Shown in pieces: positions 16,143-24,457 of a DNA stretch of 64,000 bases; positions within the stretch are counted from its first letter, which is position 1; every line of letters begins with the position of its first letter. Position numbers and translations under genes: made by a program. The DNA lies in the NCBI GenBank assembly GCA_025800215.1, contig JAOXSC010000195.1:1-64000 (forward strand). The letters are read 5' to 3'. Below the pieces are notes generated by a model. That model worked only from the letters and a program-made list of their open reading frames with translations, was not told the DNA's origin and did not search any database. The stretch is from Marinibacterium sp. (GTDB lineage Bacteria; Pseudomonadota; Alphaproteobacteria; Rhodobacterales; Rhodobacteraceae).

Positions 16143-17219
16143 ATGGCAAAAATCACCCTTGATAACCTGGCGCATTCCTATCTGAAGAAACCGGCATCCG
16201 AAGACGATTATGCGCTCAAGGAGCTCAACCATGTGTGGTCGGATGGCGATGCCTATGCGCTGCTGGGATCGTCGGGCTGCGGGAAATCCACGCTGCTCAA
16301 CATCATCTCGGGGCTGCTGCATCCCAGCCAGGGGCGCATCCTGTTTGACGATGTGGATGTGACCGGCGCCAGCACGGCCGAACGCAACATCGCGCAGGTG
16401 TTCCAGTTCCCCGTTGTCTATGACACGATGACGGTGCGCGAAAATCTGGCCTTTCCGCTGCGCAATCGCGGCGCAAGTGCGCAGTACATCGCCGAGCGCG
16501 TGCAGCAGATTGGCCGGATGATCGGCATGGAGCACGAGCTTGACCGCCGCGCCCGCGGGCTGACGGCGGATGCCAAGCAGAAGATCTCGCTCGGGCGTGG
16601 TATGGTGCGCGAAGACGTGAACGCGCTGCTGTTTGACGAACCGCTCACCGTGATCGACCCGCATATGAAATGGGAACTGCGCACCCAGCTGAAATCGCTG
16701 CATCACGAATTTGGTCACACGATGATCTACGTGACCCATGACCAGACCGAAGCGCTGACCTTCGCCGACAAGGTGGTGGTCATGTATGACGGGCGCGTGG
16801 TGCAGATCGGCACCCCGCAAGAGCTGTTCGAAAAGCCCGCCCATACCTTCGTCGGCTATTTCATCGGCTCGCCCGGCATGAACGTGATCTCGGCCGATGT
16901 GGACGGCACCCGCGCCAATGTGCACGGCGCGACGGTGGATCTGGGCCGCGCCTATGGGCCGATGCAGGGCAAGGTGGAAATCGGCGTGCGCCCCGAATTC
17001 GTGTCGCTGACCGATGGCGATGGCCTTCCGGTCAAGCTGCGCCGCGTCGAAGATGTGGGCCGCCACAAGATCGTGCGCGCGGATCTGTTTGGCAACGAGA
17101 TCAACATCGTCGCCAGCGAAGGCGCGGTGATCACGCCCGACATGACGCGGATCCGGTTCGATCCGCAAAAGATCAATGTCTACGTCAATGACTGGTTGCA
17201 GGAAGGGGAGGCCGCCTGA
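16143..17219 (+). CDS. glpT: Glycerol ABC importer ATPase, signature-motif variant
   Basis: A 358-aa partner ATPase. Walker A GSSGCGKST (42-50), Walker B ending LFDEP and the H-loop VTHDQTEA with His199 are intact. The ABC signature is degraded to LTADAKQKI (from 140) instead of LSGGQ. It has a C-terminal TOBE-type regulatory domain as in MalK/UgpC. Together with the preceding gene it supplies the complementary halves of one consensus ATP site. Its TGA overlaps the ATG of the next gene, implying translational coupling. The name follows the rhizobial glp nomenclature and is not the enterobacterial glycerol-3-phosphate antiporter. Confidence 0.87.
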   Translation: MAKITLDNLAHSYLKKPASEDDYALKELNHVWSDGDAYALLGSSGCGKSTLLNIISGLLHPSQGRILFDDVDVTGASTAERNIAQVFQFPVVYDTMTVRENLAFPLRNRGASAQYIAERVQQIGRMIGMEHELDRRARGLTADAKQKISLGRGMVREDVNALLFDEPLTVIDPHMKWELRTQLKSLHHEFGHTMIYVTHDQTEALTFADKVVVMYDGRVVQIGTPQELFEKPAHTFVGYFIGSPGMNVISADVDGTRANVHGATVDLGRAYGPMQGKVEIGVRPEFVSLTDGDGLPVKLRRVEDVGRHKIVRADLFGNEINIVASEGAVITPDMTRIRFDPQKINVYVNDWLQEGEAA

Positions 17220-18088
17220 TGGACAAGACAGTCAACCACAAGGCCTGGTTCCTTGTGCTTCCGGTGCTGGTGCTGGTGGCCTTTTCGGCGGTGATCCCGC
17301 TGATGACGGTGGTCAACTATTCGGTGCAGGACACGTTCGGCAACAACCAGTTCTTCTGGGCCGGGCTCGACTGGTTCCGCGAGATGCTGGAATCGGAACG
17401 CATGTGGAATGCGCTGTGGCGACAGCTGATGTTTTCGGGGATCATCCTGGCGATCGAAATTCCGCTGGGCATCTTCGTGGCGCTCAACATGCCCAAAAGC
17501 GGCTTCTGGTCGAGCTTCTGTCTGGTGCTGATGTCGCTGCCGCTGCTGATCCCGTGGAATGTCGTGGGCACGATCTGGCAGATCTTTGGCCGGGTGGATA
17601 TTGGCCTGCTGGGCTATACGCTGGACGCGCTCGGGATCAATTACAACTATACGCAGGACGTGTTTGCGGCCTGGGCAACCATTGTGGTGATGGATGTCTG
17701 GCACTGGACGTCGCTGGTTGCACTGCTGGCCTTTGCGGGGCTGAAGTCCATTCCCGACGCGTATTATCAGGCGGCCAAGATCGACCAGGCGTCACGCTGG
17801 AACGTGTTCCGCTATATCGAGCTGCCCAAGATGGCGGGCGTGCTGATGATCGCGGTGCTGCTGCGGTTCATGGACAGCTTCATGATCTACACCGAACCCT
17901 TCGTTGTCACCGGCGGGGGGCCAGGCAATGCCACCACCCTGCTGTCGATCGACCTGGTGAAAATGGCGCTTGGTCAGTTCGATCTGGGACCGGCGGCGGC
18001 GTTCTCTCTCATGTACAACCTCGTGATCCTGACGATTGCCTATGTGTTCTACACCGTCATGACCACCATGGACAAAAAGGGAGCGTGA
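17219..18088 (+). CDS. glpP: Glycerol ABC importer permease 1
   Basis: A 289-aa inner-membrane permease of the MalF/UgpA type with six predicted helices. The cytoplasmic EAA loop (YYQAAKIDQASRWNVFRYIELP, near residues 180-201) docks on the ATPases. It starts within the stop codon of the preceding ATPase gene (TGATG). It pairs with the next permease to form the transmembrane channel for glycerol. Specificity is inferred from the conserved operon with glpD and glpR, not from the sequence alone. Confidence 0.88.
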   Translation: MDKTVNHKAWFLVLPVLVLVAFSAVIPLMTVVNYSVQDTFGNNQFFWAGLDWFREMLESERMWNALWRQLMFSGIILAIEIPLGIFVALNMPKSGFWSSFCLVLMSLPLLIPWNVVGTIWQIFGRVDIGLLGYTLDALGINYNYTQDVFAAWATIVVMDVWHWTSLVALLAFAGLKSIPDAYYQAAKIDQASRWNVFRYIELPKMAGVLMIAVLLRFMDSFMIYTEPFVVTGGGPGNATTLLSIDLVKMALGQFDLGPAAAFSLMYNLVILTIAYVFYTVMTTMDKKGA

Positions 18089-18091
18089 CCC

Positions 18092-18955
18092 GTGGCTGAC
18101 GTTTCTGCATCTTCGGCACCCGTTGCCATCAGCGCCCGCAAGACCCCGCGCATCCGCGTCAAGGGCTCGACCGTGGTGATGACGCTCTACCTGCTGTTTC
18201 TGATGTTGCCGATCTACTGGCTCATCAACATGAGCCTGAAATCCAACACCGAGATCCTGAACACCTTCACGCTGTGGCCGCAGGATCTGACCTTGGCCAA
18301 CTATGCCACGATCCTGAGCGATCCGGCCTGGTATTCGGGTTATATCAACTCGATGATCTATGTGGTCATGAACACGGTGATCAGCCTGACCGTGGCGCTG
18401 CCGGCGGCCTATGCGTTCAGCCGCTACAGCTTTCTGGGCGACAAGCATCTGTTCTTCTGGCTGCTGACCAACCGGATGGCACCGCCTGCGGTGTTTGCGC
18501 TGCCGTTCTTTCAGCTCTATTCATCGGTGGGGCTGTTTGACACCCATATCGCGGTGGCGCTGGCGCATTGCCTGTTCAACGTGCCGCTGGCGGTCTGGAT
18601 CCTCGAAGGGTTCATGCGTGGCGTGCCCAAGGAAATCGACGAAACCGCCTATATCGACGGCTATTCCTTCGGGACGTTTTTCGTGAAGATCTTCATGCCG
18701 CTGATTTCGTCGGGCATCGGGGTCGCAGCCTTTTTCTGCTTTATGTTCTCTTGGGTGGAACTGCTGCTGAGCCGTACCCTGACCACCGTGGATGCCAAGC
18801 CGATTGCGGCCATCATGACCCGGACCCAAGGGGCGGCCGGGATCGACTGGGGGGTGCTGGCGGCGGCGGGGGTGCTGACGCTCGTGCCCGGTGCCTTGGT
18901 CATCTATTTCGTGCGCAACTACATCGCCAAGGGCTTTGCCCTGGGCCGCGTGTAA
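18092..18955 (+). CDS. glpQ: Glycerol ABC importer permease 2
   Basis: A 287-aa MalG/UgpE-type permease with six helices. It has an EAA loop with the pattern EIDETAYIDGYSFGTFF at about residues 177-193. It starts at GTG 18092, three bases after the previous stop, with AAGGGAG upstream. The N-terminal 20 residues before TM1 are Ala/Ser-rich and polar. It forms the heterodimeric membrane domain with the preceding gene product. The symbol follows rhizobial usage and is unrelated to the glycerophosphodiesterase glpQ. Confidence 0.87.
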   Translation: MADVSASSAPVAISARKTPRIRVKGSTVVMTLYLLFLMLPIYWLINMSLKSNTEILNTFTLWPQDLTLANYATILSDPAWYSGYINSMIYVVMNTVISLTVALPAAYAFSRYSFLGDKHLFFWLLTNRMAPPAVFALPFFQLYSSVGLFDTHIAVALAHCLFNVPLAVWILEGFMRGVPKEIDETAYIDGYSFGTFFVKIFMPLISSGIGVAAFFCFMFSWVELLLSRTLTTVDAKPIAAIMTRTQGAAGIDWGVLAAAGVLTLVPGALVIYFVRNYIAKGFALGRV

Positions 18956-18977
18956 CCTTCAGCGAAAGGACAAGATC

Positions 18978-19250
18978 ATGGACTGGATGGCCTGGACCGT
19001 ACCGACGGCACTGTTCTTTGGCTGCATCGGCACCCTGCTGACCATCTTCACGGTGCTGGCAATCAAATTCCCCGAAACGCCACGCCGCGGCGTGCTGGGG
19101 ATGGAAACGACGCGTGGAGACCGTCTTTTCATCACGCTGCTGGGGTCGGCCTTTATCAATCTGGGCTGGCTGGGGATCATCGGTGACCATCAGCCCTATG
19201 CGCTGATCGTCTGCCTGGCTTACGCCGTGGCGGTGTTCCGCTGGGTGTAG
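18978..19250 (+). CDS. glpU: Small membrane protein of the glycerol importer operon
   Basis: A 90-aa protein with two or three hydrophobic helices (TVPTALFFGCIGTLLTIF near the N-terminus; two later segments around residues 50-66 and 72-88). It resembles the DUF2160-type GlpU protein that sits between permease and binding-protein genes in glpSTPQUV operons. Its role is not established; an accessory membrane component is likely. The ATG at 18978 has AAAGGAC upstream. Some open frames reach further upstream into the permease gene, but they lack a ribosome-binding site. Confidence 0.8.
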   Translation: MDWMAWTVPTALFFGCIGTLLTIFTVLAIKFPETPRRGVLGMETTRGDRLFITLLGSAFINLGWLGIIGDHQPYALIVCLAYAVAVFRWV

Positions 19251-19294
19251 AACAGCCGGGGCATGTCTGTGCCCCGGATCAAGACCACTATTTC

Positions 19295-19346
19295 CAAGAC
19301 AACAGAGGGAGGAAACAATGCAAGACAACAGAGGGAGGAAACAATG
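19295..19346 (+). repeat. 26-bp tandem duplication of the glpV ribosome-binding site and start codon
   Basis: Two identical 26-bp copies abut (19295-19320 and 19321-19346). Each contains GAGGGAGG and ATG. The first ATG (19318) opens a nine-codon frame (MQDNRGRKQ) whose TGA overlaps the ATG of the real gene. This makes a short upstream frame that could be translated in place of, or coupled to, glpV. Confidence 0.9.
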
Positions 19347-21064
19347 AACGACATGCTGAAATCGAGCACAGCGCTGGTGCTGGCTCTGGGCGTGCTGAGC
19401 GGTCCGGCCTTGGCCGACATGGATGCCGCCAAGGCATTCCTGGATGCCGAGATCGGTGATCTGTCGGTGCTGTCGCGCGCCGATCAGGAGGCCGAGATGC
19501 AGTTCTTCGTCGACGCGGCCAAGCCGTTCGAAGGGATGGACATCAAGGTGGTGTCGGAAACCATCGCCACGCACCAGTATGAAAGCGAAGTGCTCGCCCC
19601 CGCATTCGAGGCGATCACCGGCATCAAGGTGACCCATGACCTGATCGGCGAAGGTGACGTGGTCGAAAAGCTGCAGACCCAGATGCAGTCGGGCGAAAAC
19701 ATCTATGACGCCTATATCAACGACAGCGATCTGATCGGCACCCACTGGCGCTATCAGCAGGTGCGCAACCTGACCGACTGGATGGCGGGCGAAGGCGCGG
19801 ATGTGACGCTGCCGACGCTGGATGTGGATGACTTCATCGGCACCAGCTTTACCACCGGTCCCGATGGCAAGCTGTATCAGCTGCCGACCCAGCAATTCGC
19901 GAACCTCTACTGGTTCCGCTATGACTGGTTCAACGACGAAAAGAACAAGGCCGATTTCAAGGACGCCTATGGCTATGATCTGGGCGTTCCGGTGAATTGG
20001 TCGGCCTATGAGGACATCGCCGAATTCTTCACCGGGCGTGACCTGAGCCATCTGGGTGTCGAAGGCGAAGTCTTTGGCAACATGGACTATGGCAAGAAAG
20101 ACCCGTCGCTGGCTGGCGCTATACCGATGCGTGGATGTCCATGGGCGGCATGGGCGATGTCGGCGAACCCAACGGCCTGCCGGTCGATGAATGGGGGATC
20201 CGCGTGAACGAGAATTCGCAGCCCACCGGATCCTGCGTGGCACGCGGCGGCGCGACCAATTCGCCCGCGGCCGTGTATGCGGTGACCAAGGCCATCGAAT
20301 GGCTGGACAAATATTCGCCCCCCGCCGCCGCCGGCATGACCTTTTCCGAGGCTGGCCCGATCCCGGCACAGGGCAATGTGGCCCAGCAGATGTTCTGGTA
20401 CACCGCCTTTACCGCCGCCACGGTCGAGCCCGACCTGCCGGTCATGAACGAAGACGGCACCCCCAAATGGCGCATGGCCCCGAGCCCGCATGGCGCCTAT
20501 TGGAAAGATGGCCAGAAGATCGGCTATCAGGATGCCGGGTCGTGGACGCTGATGAAATCCACGCCGGTGGATCGCGCCAAGGCGGCATGGCTCTATGCCC
20601 AGTTCGTGGTCTCCAAGACGGTGGATCTGAAAAAGTCCGATGTCGGTCTGACCTTCATCCGCGAAAGCACCATCGACAGCGATCACTTCACCGATCGTGC
20701 CGACAAGCTGGGCGGTCTGGTGGAATTCTACCGCTCGCCCGCGCGGGTGCAGTGGTCGCCCACCGGCACCAATGTGCCTGACTATCCCAAGCTGGCGCAG
20801 CTGTGGTGGCAGAATATCGGTGACGCCATGTCGGGTGCCAAGACACCTCAGGAAGCGCTGGATGCACTCTGCGCCGATCAGGAGCGTGTGCTGCAGCGTC
20901 TGGAACGCGCAGGTGTTCAGGGCGACATCGGCCCCAAGCTGAACGAGGAAAAGGACGCAGAATACTGGCTGTCGCAGCCCGGCGCACCTTATCCCAAGCT
21001 TGAGAACGAAAACGAAGACCCGATCACCGTGTCCTATGACGAGCTGATCAAATCCTGGCAGTAA
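19344..21064 (+). pseudogene. glpV: Glycerol ABC importer substrate-binding protein, frameshifted
   Basis: This encodes the periplasmic binding protein of the glycerol importer but is split by a single-base frameshift. The first part (19344 to about 20111) has a signal peptide (LALGVLSGPALA, cut before DMDAAKAF) and about 256 family-like residues. It then goes out of frame at CTGGCTGG and would stop at 20207. The family sequence resumes in the other frame (WRYTDAWMSMGGMGD onward) and continues to 21064. Restoring one G at about 20112 gives a continuous protein of about 573 aa, the normal length. No slippery heptamer or stimulatory structure is obvious, so a sequencing error or a true recent loss is likelier than programmed shifting. 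Confidence 0.85.
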
Positions 21065-21090
21065 ACGCCGGTCACATTGGGGAATACCCC

Positions 21091-21122
21091 AAACGGGGCG
21101 CGCTGGTCGCGCCCCGTTTTTT
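21091..21122 (+). terminator. Rho-independent terminator of the glp operon
   Basis: AAACGGGGCGCG (21091-21102) pairs with CGCGCCCCGTTT (21108-21119), followed by a run of T. A smaller TTGGGG/CCCCAA hairpin precedes it. It closes the glpD-glpV transcript. Confidence 0.9.
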
Positions 21123-21240
21123 CTTGGCTCGTACCTTGTGCGCAGCGCGATCGCGGCAATTGGTGGCATGGCGCGCAACTGGCCATTGCGATGCTGTCTT
21201 GTCAGTGTTGCCCCGCGACGGGTCAGCTTGGCGGGGCGTC

Positions 21241-22305
21241 ATGGACATGAAACAGCGGACCGACCACCTGCGGTCCATGATGCGGCCCCTTCAGGGCCCC
21301 GCCCATACGGTTGTGGGCTTTGATCTGCAAAGCGGGGACGCGCGGTTCATCAAGGCTGACGCGGTTGATGCGCAGGGGCCCTGCGACGCGCTGATCTTTG
21401 AAATCGGGTCGATCACCAAGGTCTTCACCGGCATTCTGCTGTGCCTGCTGGTCGAAGACGGCACGGTCGATCCCTGCGCACCGCTGCGCGACATGTCGGA
21501 TGATTTGTCGGATGTTCCGCACTGGATCACGCCGCAGAACCTGGTGTCGCACACAAGCGGCCTGCCACCTTTGTACATGCCGCTCTGGAAGGCGGCGATC
21601 ACCCCCATGCCCGATGGCCCCTATGCCACGTTTTCGCGGTCCGATCTTCTTGCCTGGTTCGGCGCGTGGTCGGGGCGCGACCCGGGACCGGCACCGCGCC
21701 ATGTCTATTCGAATTTCGGTGCGGGTCTTCTGGGCGAGGCGATGGCGATGCAGGCAGGCAGACCCTTTGTGGATCTGCTGGCCGACCGGGTGCTTGATCC
21801 GCTTGGCCTGACGGATACGACGGGCGGCCCGCATCCGGATCTGCAGACCCGGTTCATGCAGCCAAGAACCACGCGGGGCAGGGCGGTGGCGCCCTGGCTG
21901 TTCCAGGCGCTGGCGGGTGCGGGGTGTCTGCGGTCATCGGCGCGGGATCTGGTGCGGTTCTGCGCCCGCGTGATCGCGGCGCTGTCGGGCCCCGAGACAC
22001 TGCTTGATCATGCGATCTGCCGATCGGCCCTGCCGATTTTCGGTCTGGGGCGCAGGGACAGCATGGCGCCCACCGCGCAATGTGCGGGCTGGATGGCCAC
22101 GACGCCGACCGGCGGCGGGCCGCGTATGATCCATGCCAGCGGCGGAACGGCGGGATCCACATGCGCGATCTATGTCTGCCCCGACAAGGCAGCGGCCTGT
22201 GGGGTGCTGTCCAATAACGGGGTGGCGGCCAGTCTGTGGGCCGGCGCAAGGCTCGGGTGGTCCGACCCGCCGGGGCAGGCGCAAAGGGTCTTCGCCGCAA
22301 TCTGA
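21241..22305 (+). CDS. Serine hydrolase of the beta-lactamase/penicillin-binding family
   Basis: A 354-aa class C beta-lactamase-like hydrolase. The nucleophile motif SITK (Ser57-Lys60), the second motif YSN (Tyr156-Asn158) and a third-motif equivalent near HASGGTAGS are all present, so the enzyme is probably active as an esterase, DD-peptidase or beta-lactamase. No clear signal peptide is seen at the ATG of 21241; the frame is open upstream to 21124 but that part is arginine-rich and unlike a leader. The SD is weak. It stands alone between the glp terminator and a convergent thioesterase gene, and substrate cannot be deduced. Confidence 0.78.
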   Translation: MDMKQRTDHLRSMMRPLQGPAHTVVGFDLQSGDARFIKADAVDAQGPCDALIFEIGSITKVFTGILLCLLVEDGTVDPCAPLRDMSDDLSDVPHWITPQNLVSHTSGLPPLYMPLWKAAITPMPDGPYATFSRSDLLAWFGAWSGRDPGPAPRHVYSNFGAGLLGEAMAMQAGRPFVDLLADRVLDPLGLTDTTGGPHPDLQTRFMQPRTTRGRAVAPWLFQALAGAGCLRSSARDLVRFCARVIAALSGPETLLDHAICRSALPIFGLGRRDSMAPTAQCAGWMATTPTGGGPRMIHASGGTAGSTCAIYVCPDKAAACGVLSNNGVAASLWAGARLGWSDPPGQAQRVFAAI

Positions 22306-22331
22306 CCCGATCGCGCAACACGCGGCGGGGC

Positions 22332-22832
22332 TTACCAGTAGGGCGGGGCCTTGACGTCGTAGAGCGTTTTGAAGATCTCGGGCATGCGCACGGGGCGGCC
22401 TGTGGTCAGGTTGGTGCTGACATAGTCGGATTGCGCGCGCAGGATCGTTTTGCGGTCCGACAGGCGCAGCATCTGAAAGACCCGGCTGCACCGCAGCTTG
22501 TTGTCGTTCGATGACACCCAGTTGTAGACCACGACCTCGTCCCCCAGATAGGCGGACGACAGATAGCGGATGTCATGGCGCACCGCTGCCATGCCGCGTT
22601 CCAGCTCAAGACAGGTCTGTTCGTCCAGCCCCACATGGCGGGTGTGTTCCCAGACGGTGGCGTCGATCCATTTGAGGTAGACGGCGTTGTTCACATGATG
22701 GAACCCGTCCAGATCATCCTGCGTGACGGTAAAACGCTTCCAGAACGCATCGGGATGATCGGCCAGCGCAGGGATGTCTGCGTCAGGGATCCGGTCGGGG
22801 CTCTGGATGTCTTGGGTCATGCGGACTGCCAT
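22332..22832 (-). CDS. Acyl-CoA thioesterase, hotdog fold (4HBT)
   Basis: A 166-aa single-domain hotdog thioesterase. The catalytic segment DDLDGFHHVNNAVYLKWID carries the D...HVNN.VY pattern of the 4-hydroxybenzoyl-CoA thioesterase/YbgC group. The length is normal for the family with a short N-terminal extension. Start choice between 22832 and 22820 (MTQDIQ) is open because neither has a good SD. It lies downstream of the enoyl-CoA hydratase gene on the same strand (52 bp gap). Hydrolysis of a CoA thioester made or used by that cluster is likely. Confidence 0.85.
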   Translation of the reverse strand: MAVRMTQDIQSPDRIPDADIPALADHPDAFWKRFTVTQDDLDGFHHVNNAVYLKWIDATVWEHTRHVGLDEQTCLELERGMAAVRHDIRYLSSAYLGDEVVVYNWVSSNDNKLRCSRVFQMLRLSDRKTILRAQSDYVSTNLTTGRPVRMPEIFKTLYDVKAPPYW

Positions 22833-22884
22833 TCAGTGGAGATCGTGCGCGACCGGGCCGCCGGACCCGGTCGCCAAGGGGGCG

Positions 22885-23670
22885 TTACACCGTGATCTTG
22901 GAAAAGTCCGGTTCGCGTTTTTCCATGAACGCACGCGACGCTTCGGCGAATTCGGGGCCCTGCAGCCCTTCGTAAAAGAGCTTGAATTCGCGTTCGATGC
23001 GCGCGTCCATCTCGTCGCCGTTGACATCGCGCATCAGCGCGCGCGATTTCATCATTGCGCCCATCGGCTGTTTGACCAGCGCGGCGGCGGCGTCTTCGGC
23101 AGCACCTGCAACATCCGCTTGCGGCAGAACGCCCGAGATCAGGCCCAGCGTTTCGGCTTCGGCGGCCGAGAACAGCCGGCCCAGAAGGATCAGCTCGGCG
23201 GCCTTGGCCGCGCCCATCAGGCGCGGGACAAGGAACGACGACCCGGCCTCGGGGACGACGCCAAGATTGACGAACGGCATCCGGAACTTGGTGTCATCGG
23301 CGGCATAGATGATGTCGCAATGCAGCAGCATCGTCACGCCGATCCCCACCGCAAGGCCTTCGACCTGGGCGACGATGGGCTTGGGGAATTTCACTAGCGA
23401 TTTGACGAACTGCACCGGCGCGGGCACCTCGCCGTTGGGGGCGCCAAAGCCTGCAACGTCATTGCCCGACGAAAACACGCCACCGGCCCCGCGCAGCAGC
23501 ACGGCGCGGATCGACGTATCGGTGGCGGCCGCGTCCAGCGCGTCTTTCATTGCCAGATACATCTCGCGCGAGATGGCGTTTTTCTTGCTGACATTGTCCA
23601 TGGTCAGGGTCAGCACGCCGTCGGCGACGTCGACGATGATCTGCCCGTTCTTGGGCGCGGGGTTGGTCAT
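22885..23670 (-). CDS. Enoyl-CoA hydratase/isomerase family protein
   Basis: A 261-aa crotonase-fold enzyme. The oxyanion-hole segment GGVFSSGNDVAGFG and the second glycine-rich block (VEGLAVGIGVTMLLHCDII) are visible. The C-terminal helix region KSRALMRDV fits the family. The ATG at 23670 is chosen because GGAGG lies eight bases upstream. It could hydrate enoyl-CoA or isomerise it; the canonical pair of catalytic Glu residues is not obvious, so a variant activity is possible. It is part of a minus-strand group with a thioesterase. Confidence 0.87.
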   Translation of the reverse strand: MTNPAPKNGQIIVDVADGVLTLTMDNVSKKNAISREMYLAMKDALDAAATDTSIRAVLLRGAGGVFSSGNDVAGFGAPNGEVPAPVQFVKSLVKFPKPIVAQVEGLAVGIGVTMLLHCDIIYAADDTKFRMPFVNLGVVPEAGSSFLVPRLMGAAKAAELILLGRLFSAAEAETLGLISGVLPQADVAGAAEDAAAALVKQPMGAMMKSRALMRDVNGDEMDARIEREFKLFYEGLQGPEFAEASRAFMEKREPDFSKITV

Positions 23671-23730
23671 GATTGTGTCCTCCGGTTCGGCATCTGGCCG
23701 CATCGTGTTTTCGGCGCGCCGGGTCGATTA

Positions 23731-23751
23731 ATCAAGCGATGATGTCTTGAT
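23731..23751. promoter_or_regulatory. Inverted repeat upstream of the enoyl-CoA hydratase gene
   Basis: ATCAAG (23731-23736) and CTTGAT (23746-23751) form a perfect 6-bp dyad with a 9-bp spacer in the 158-bp gap between two minus-strand genes. It is a candidate operator for the hydratase-thioesterase pair; no regulator is assigned. Confidence 0.35.
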
Positions 23752-23828
23752 AAGCAGAACCCGGCGCGCGTGCTTGTGCTCCGTTGCGTCAGTTGTGGCT
23801 GGCGCAGGGGATGGGGCGGGGGCCGCCG

Positions 23829-24446
23829 TCAGGTCGCGGCCAGCTGAGCGCGGATTTCGTCTTCGACCTGGCCCAGCCGTTCCTTGCCGAAAAACAGCTC
23901 GGATCCCACAAAGAAGCTGGGGATGCCAAAGACGCGCCGCTCCACGGCGGCGGCGGTGTTGGCGACCAGCTGTGCCTTGACCTCGGGGGCCTGGCTGCGG
24001 GCGAGCAGCGCCTCGCCGTCCAGCCCGGCATCGGTCATGGCCTGGGCAAAGACCTGCGGGTCGTCCATTTTCAGCCCCTCTTCCCACATGGCGCGCATGC
24101 CGGCTTCGATATAGGCGTCATGCTGGCCCGCCATCTGAGCGGCCACAGCGGCGCGCATCATCAGCAGGGTCTGGACCGGGAAATGGTTGTTGAACCGATA
24201 GTCCGTCAGCCCGTGGGTTTTGACAAACCGGTCGATTTCGATCCGGTCATAGTCAAGCTTGCCCTTGATCTTGGCAAAGGCAAAGGCGGGGGCCATGTTC
24301 CCGGTGGCCTTGAAGATCCCGCCCAGCAGGCAGGGGATGTAGTTGAAGCTGACGCCGGTGCGGGCTTCGATGTCGGGGATCACCTTGTGGCACAGATAGG
24401 CGTTGGGGCTTCCGAAATCATAGATGAAATCAACGGTGACGGTCAT
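23829..24446 (-). CDS. DsbA-family 2-hydroxychromene-2-carboxylate isomerase-like protein
   Basis: A 205-aa kappa-GST-like thioredoxin-fold protein. The N-terminal motif DFGSPNAYLCHK carries the catalytic Ser of the HCCA isomerase group (F-x-SP-x-x-Y). The C-terminal GIPSFFVGSELFFGKERL contains the cis-Pro loop. There is no CXXC, so it is not a disulfide oxidoreductase. In aromatic degradation such enzymes use glutathione to isomerise cyclic intermediates. The ATG at 24446 has AAGGAG eight bases upstream and lies 11 bp after the stop of the SDR gene, so the two are co-transcribed. Confidence 0.87.
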   Translation of the reverse strand: MTVTVDFIYDFGSPNAYLCHKVIPDIEARTGVSFNYIPCLLGGIFKATGNMAPAFAFAKIKGKLDYDRIEIDRFVKTHGLTDYRFNNHFPVQTLLMMRAAVAAQMAGQHDAYIEAGMRAMWEEGLKMDDPQVFAQAMTDAGLDGEALLARSQAPEVKAQLVANTAAAVERRVFGIPSFFVGSELFFGKERLGQVEDEIRAQLAAT

Positions 24447-24457
24447 GTCCGGACTCC

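Noticed and set aside
13231..16149. Very long open frame on the minus strand opposite glpD and the first glycerol ATPase gene
   Set aside because: It is antisense to well-supported genes, has His/Arg/Gln-rich composition typical of complementary-frame translation in GC-rich DNA, and matches no family.
20105..20207. Programmed frameshifting in glpV
   Set aside because: There is no slippery heptamer, SD-like stimulator or strong downstream hairpin at the shift point, and the family is normally a single frame.
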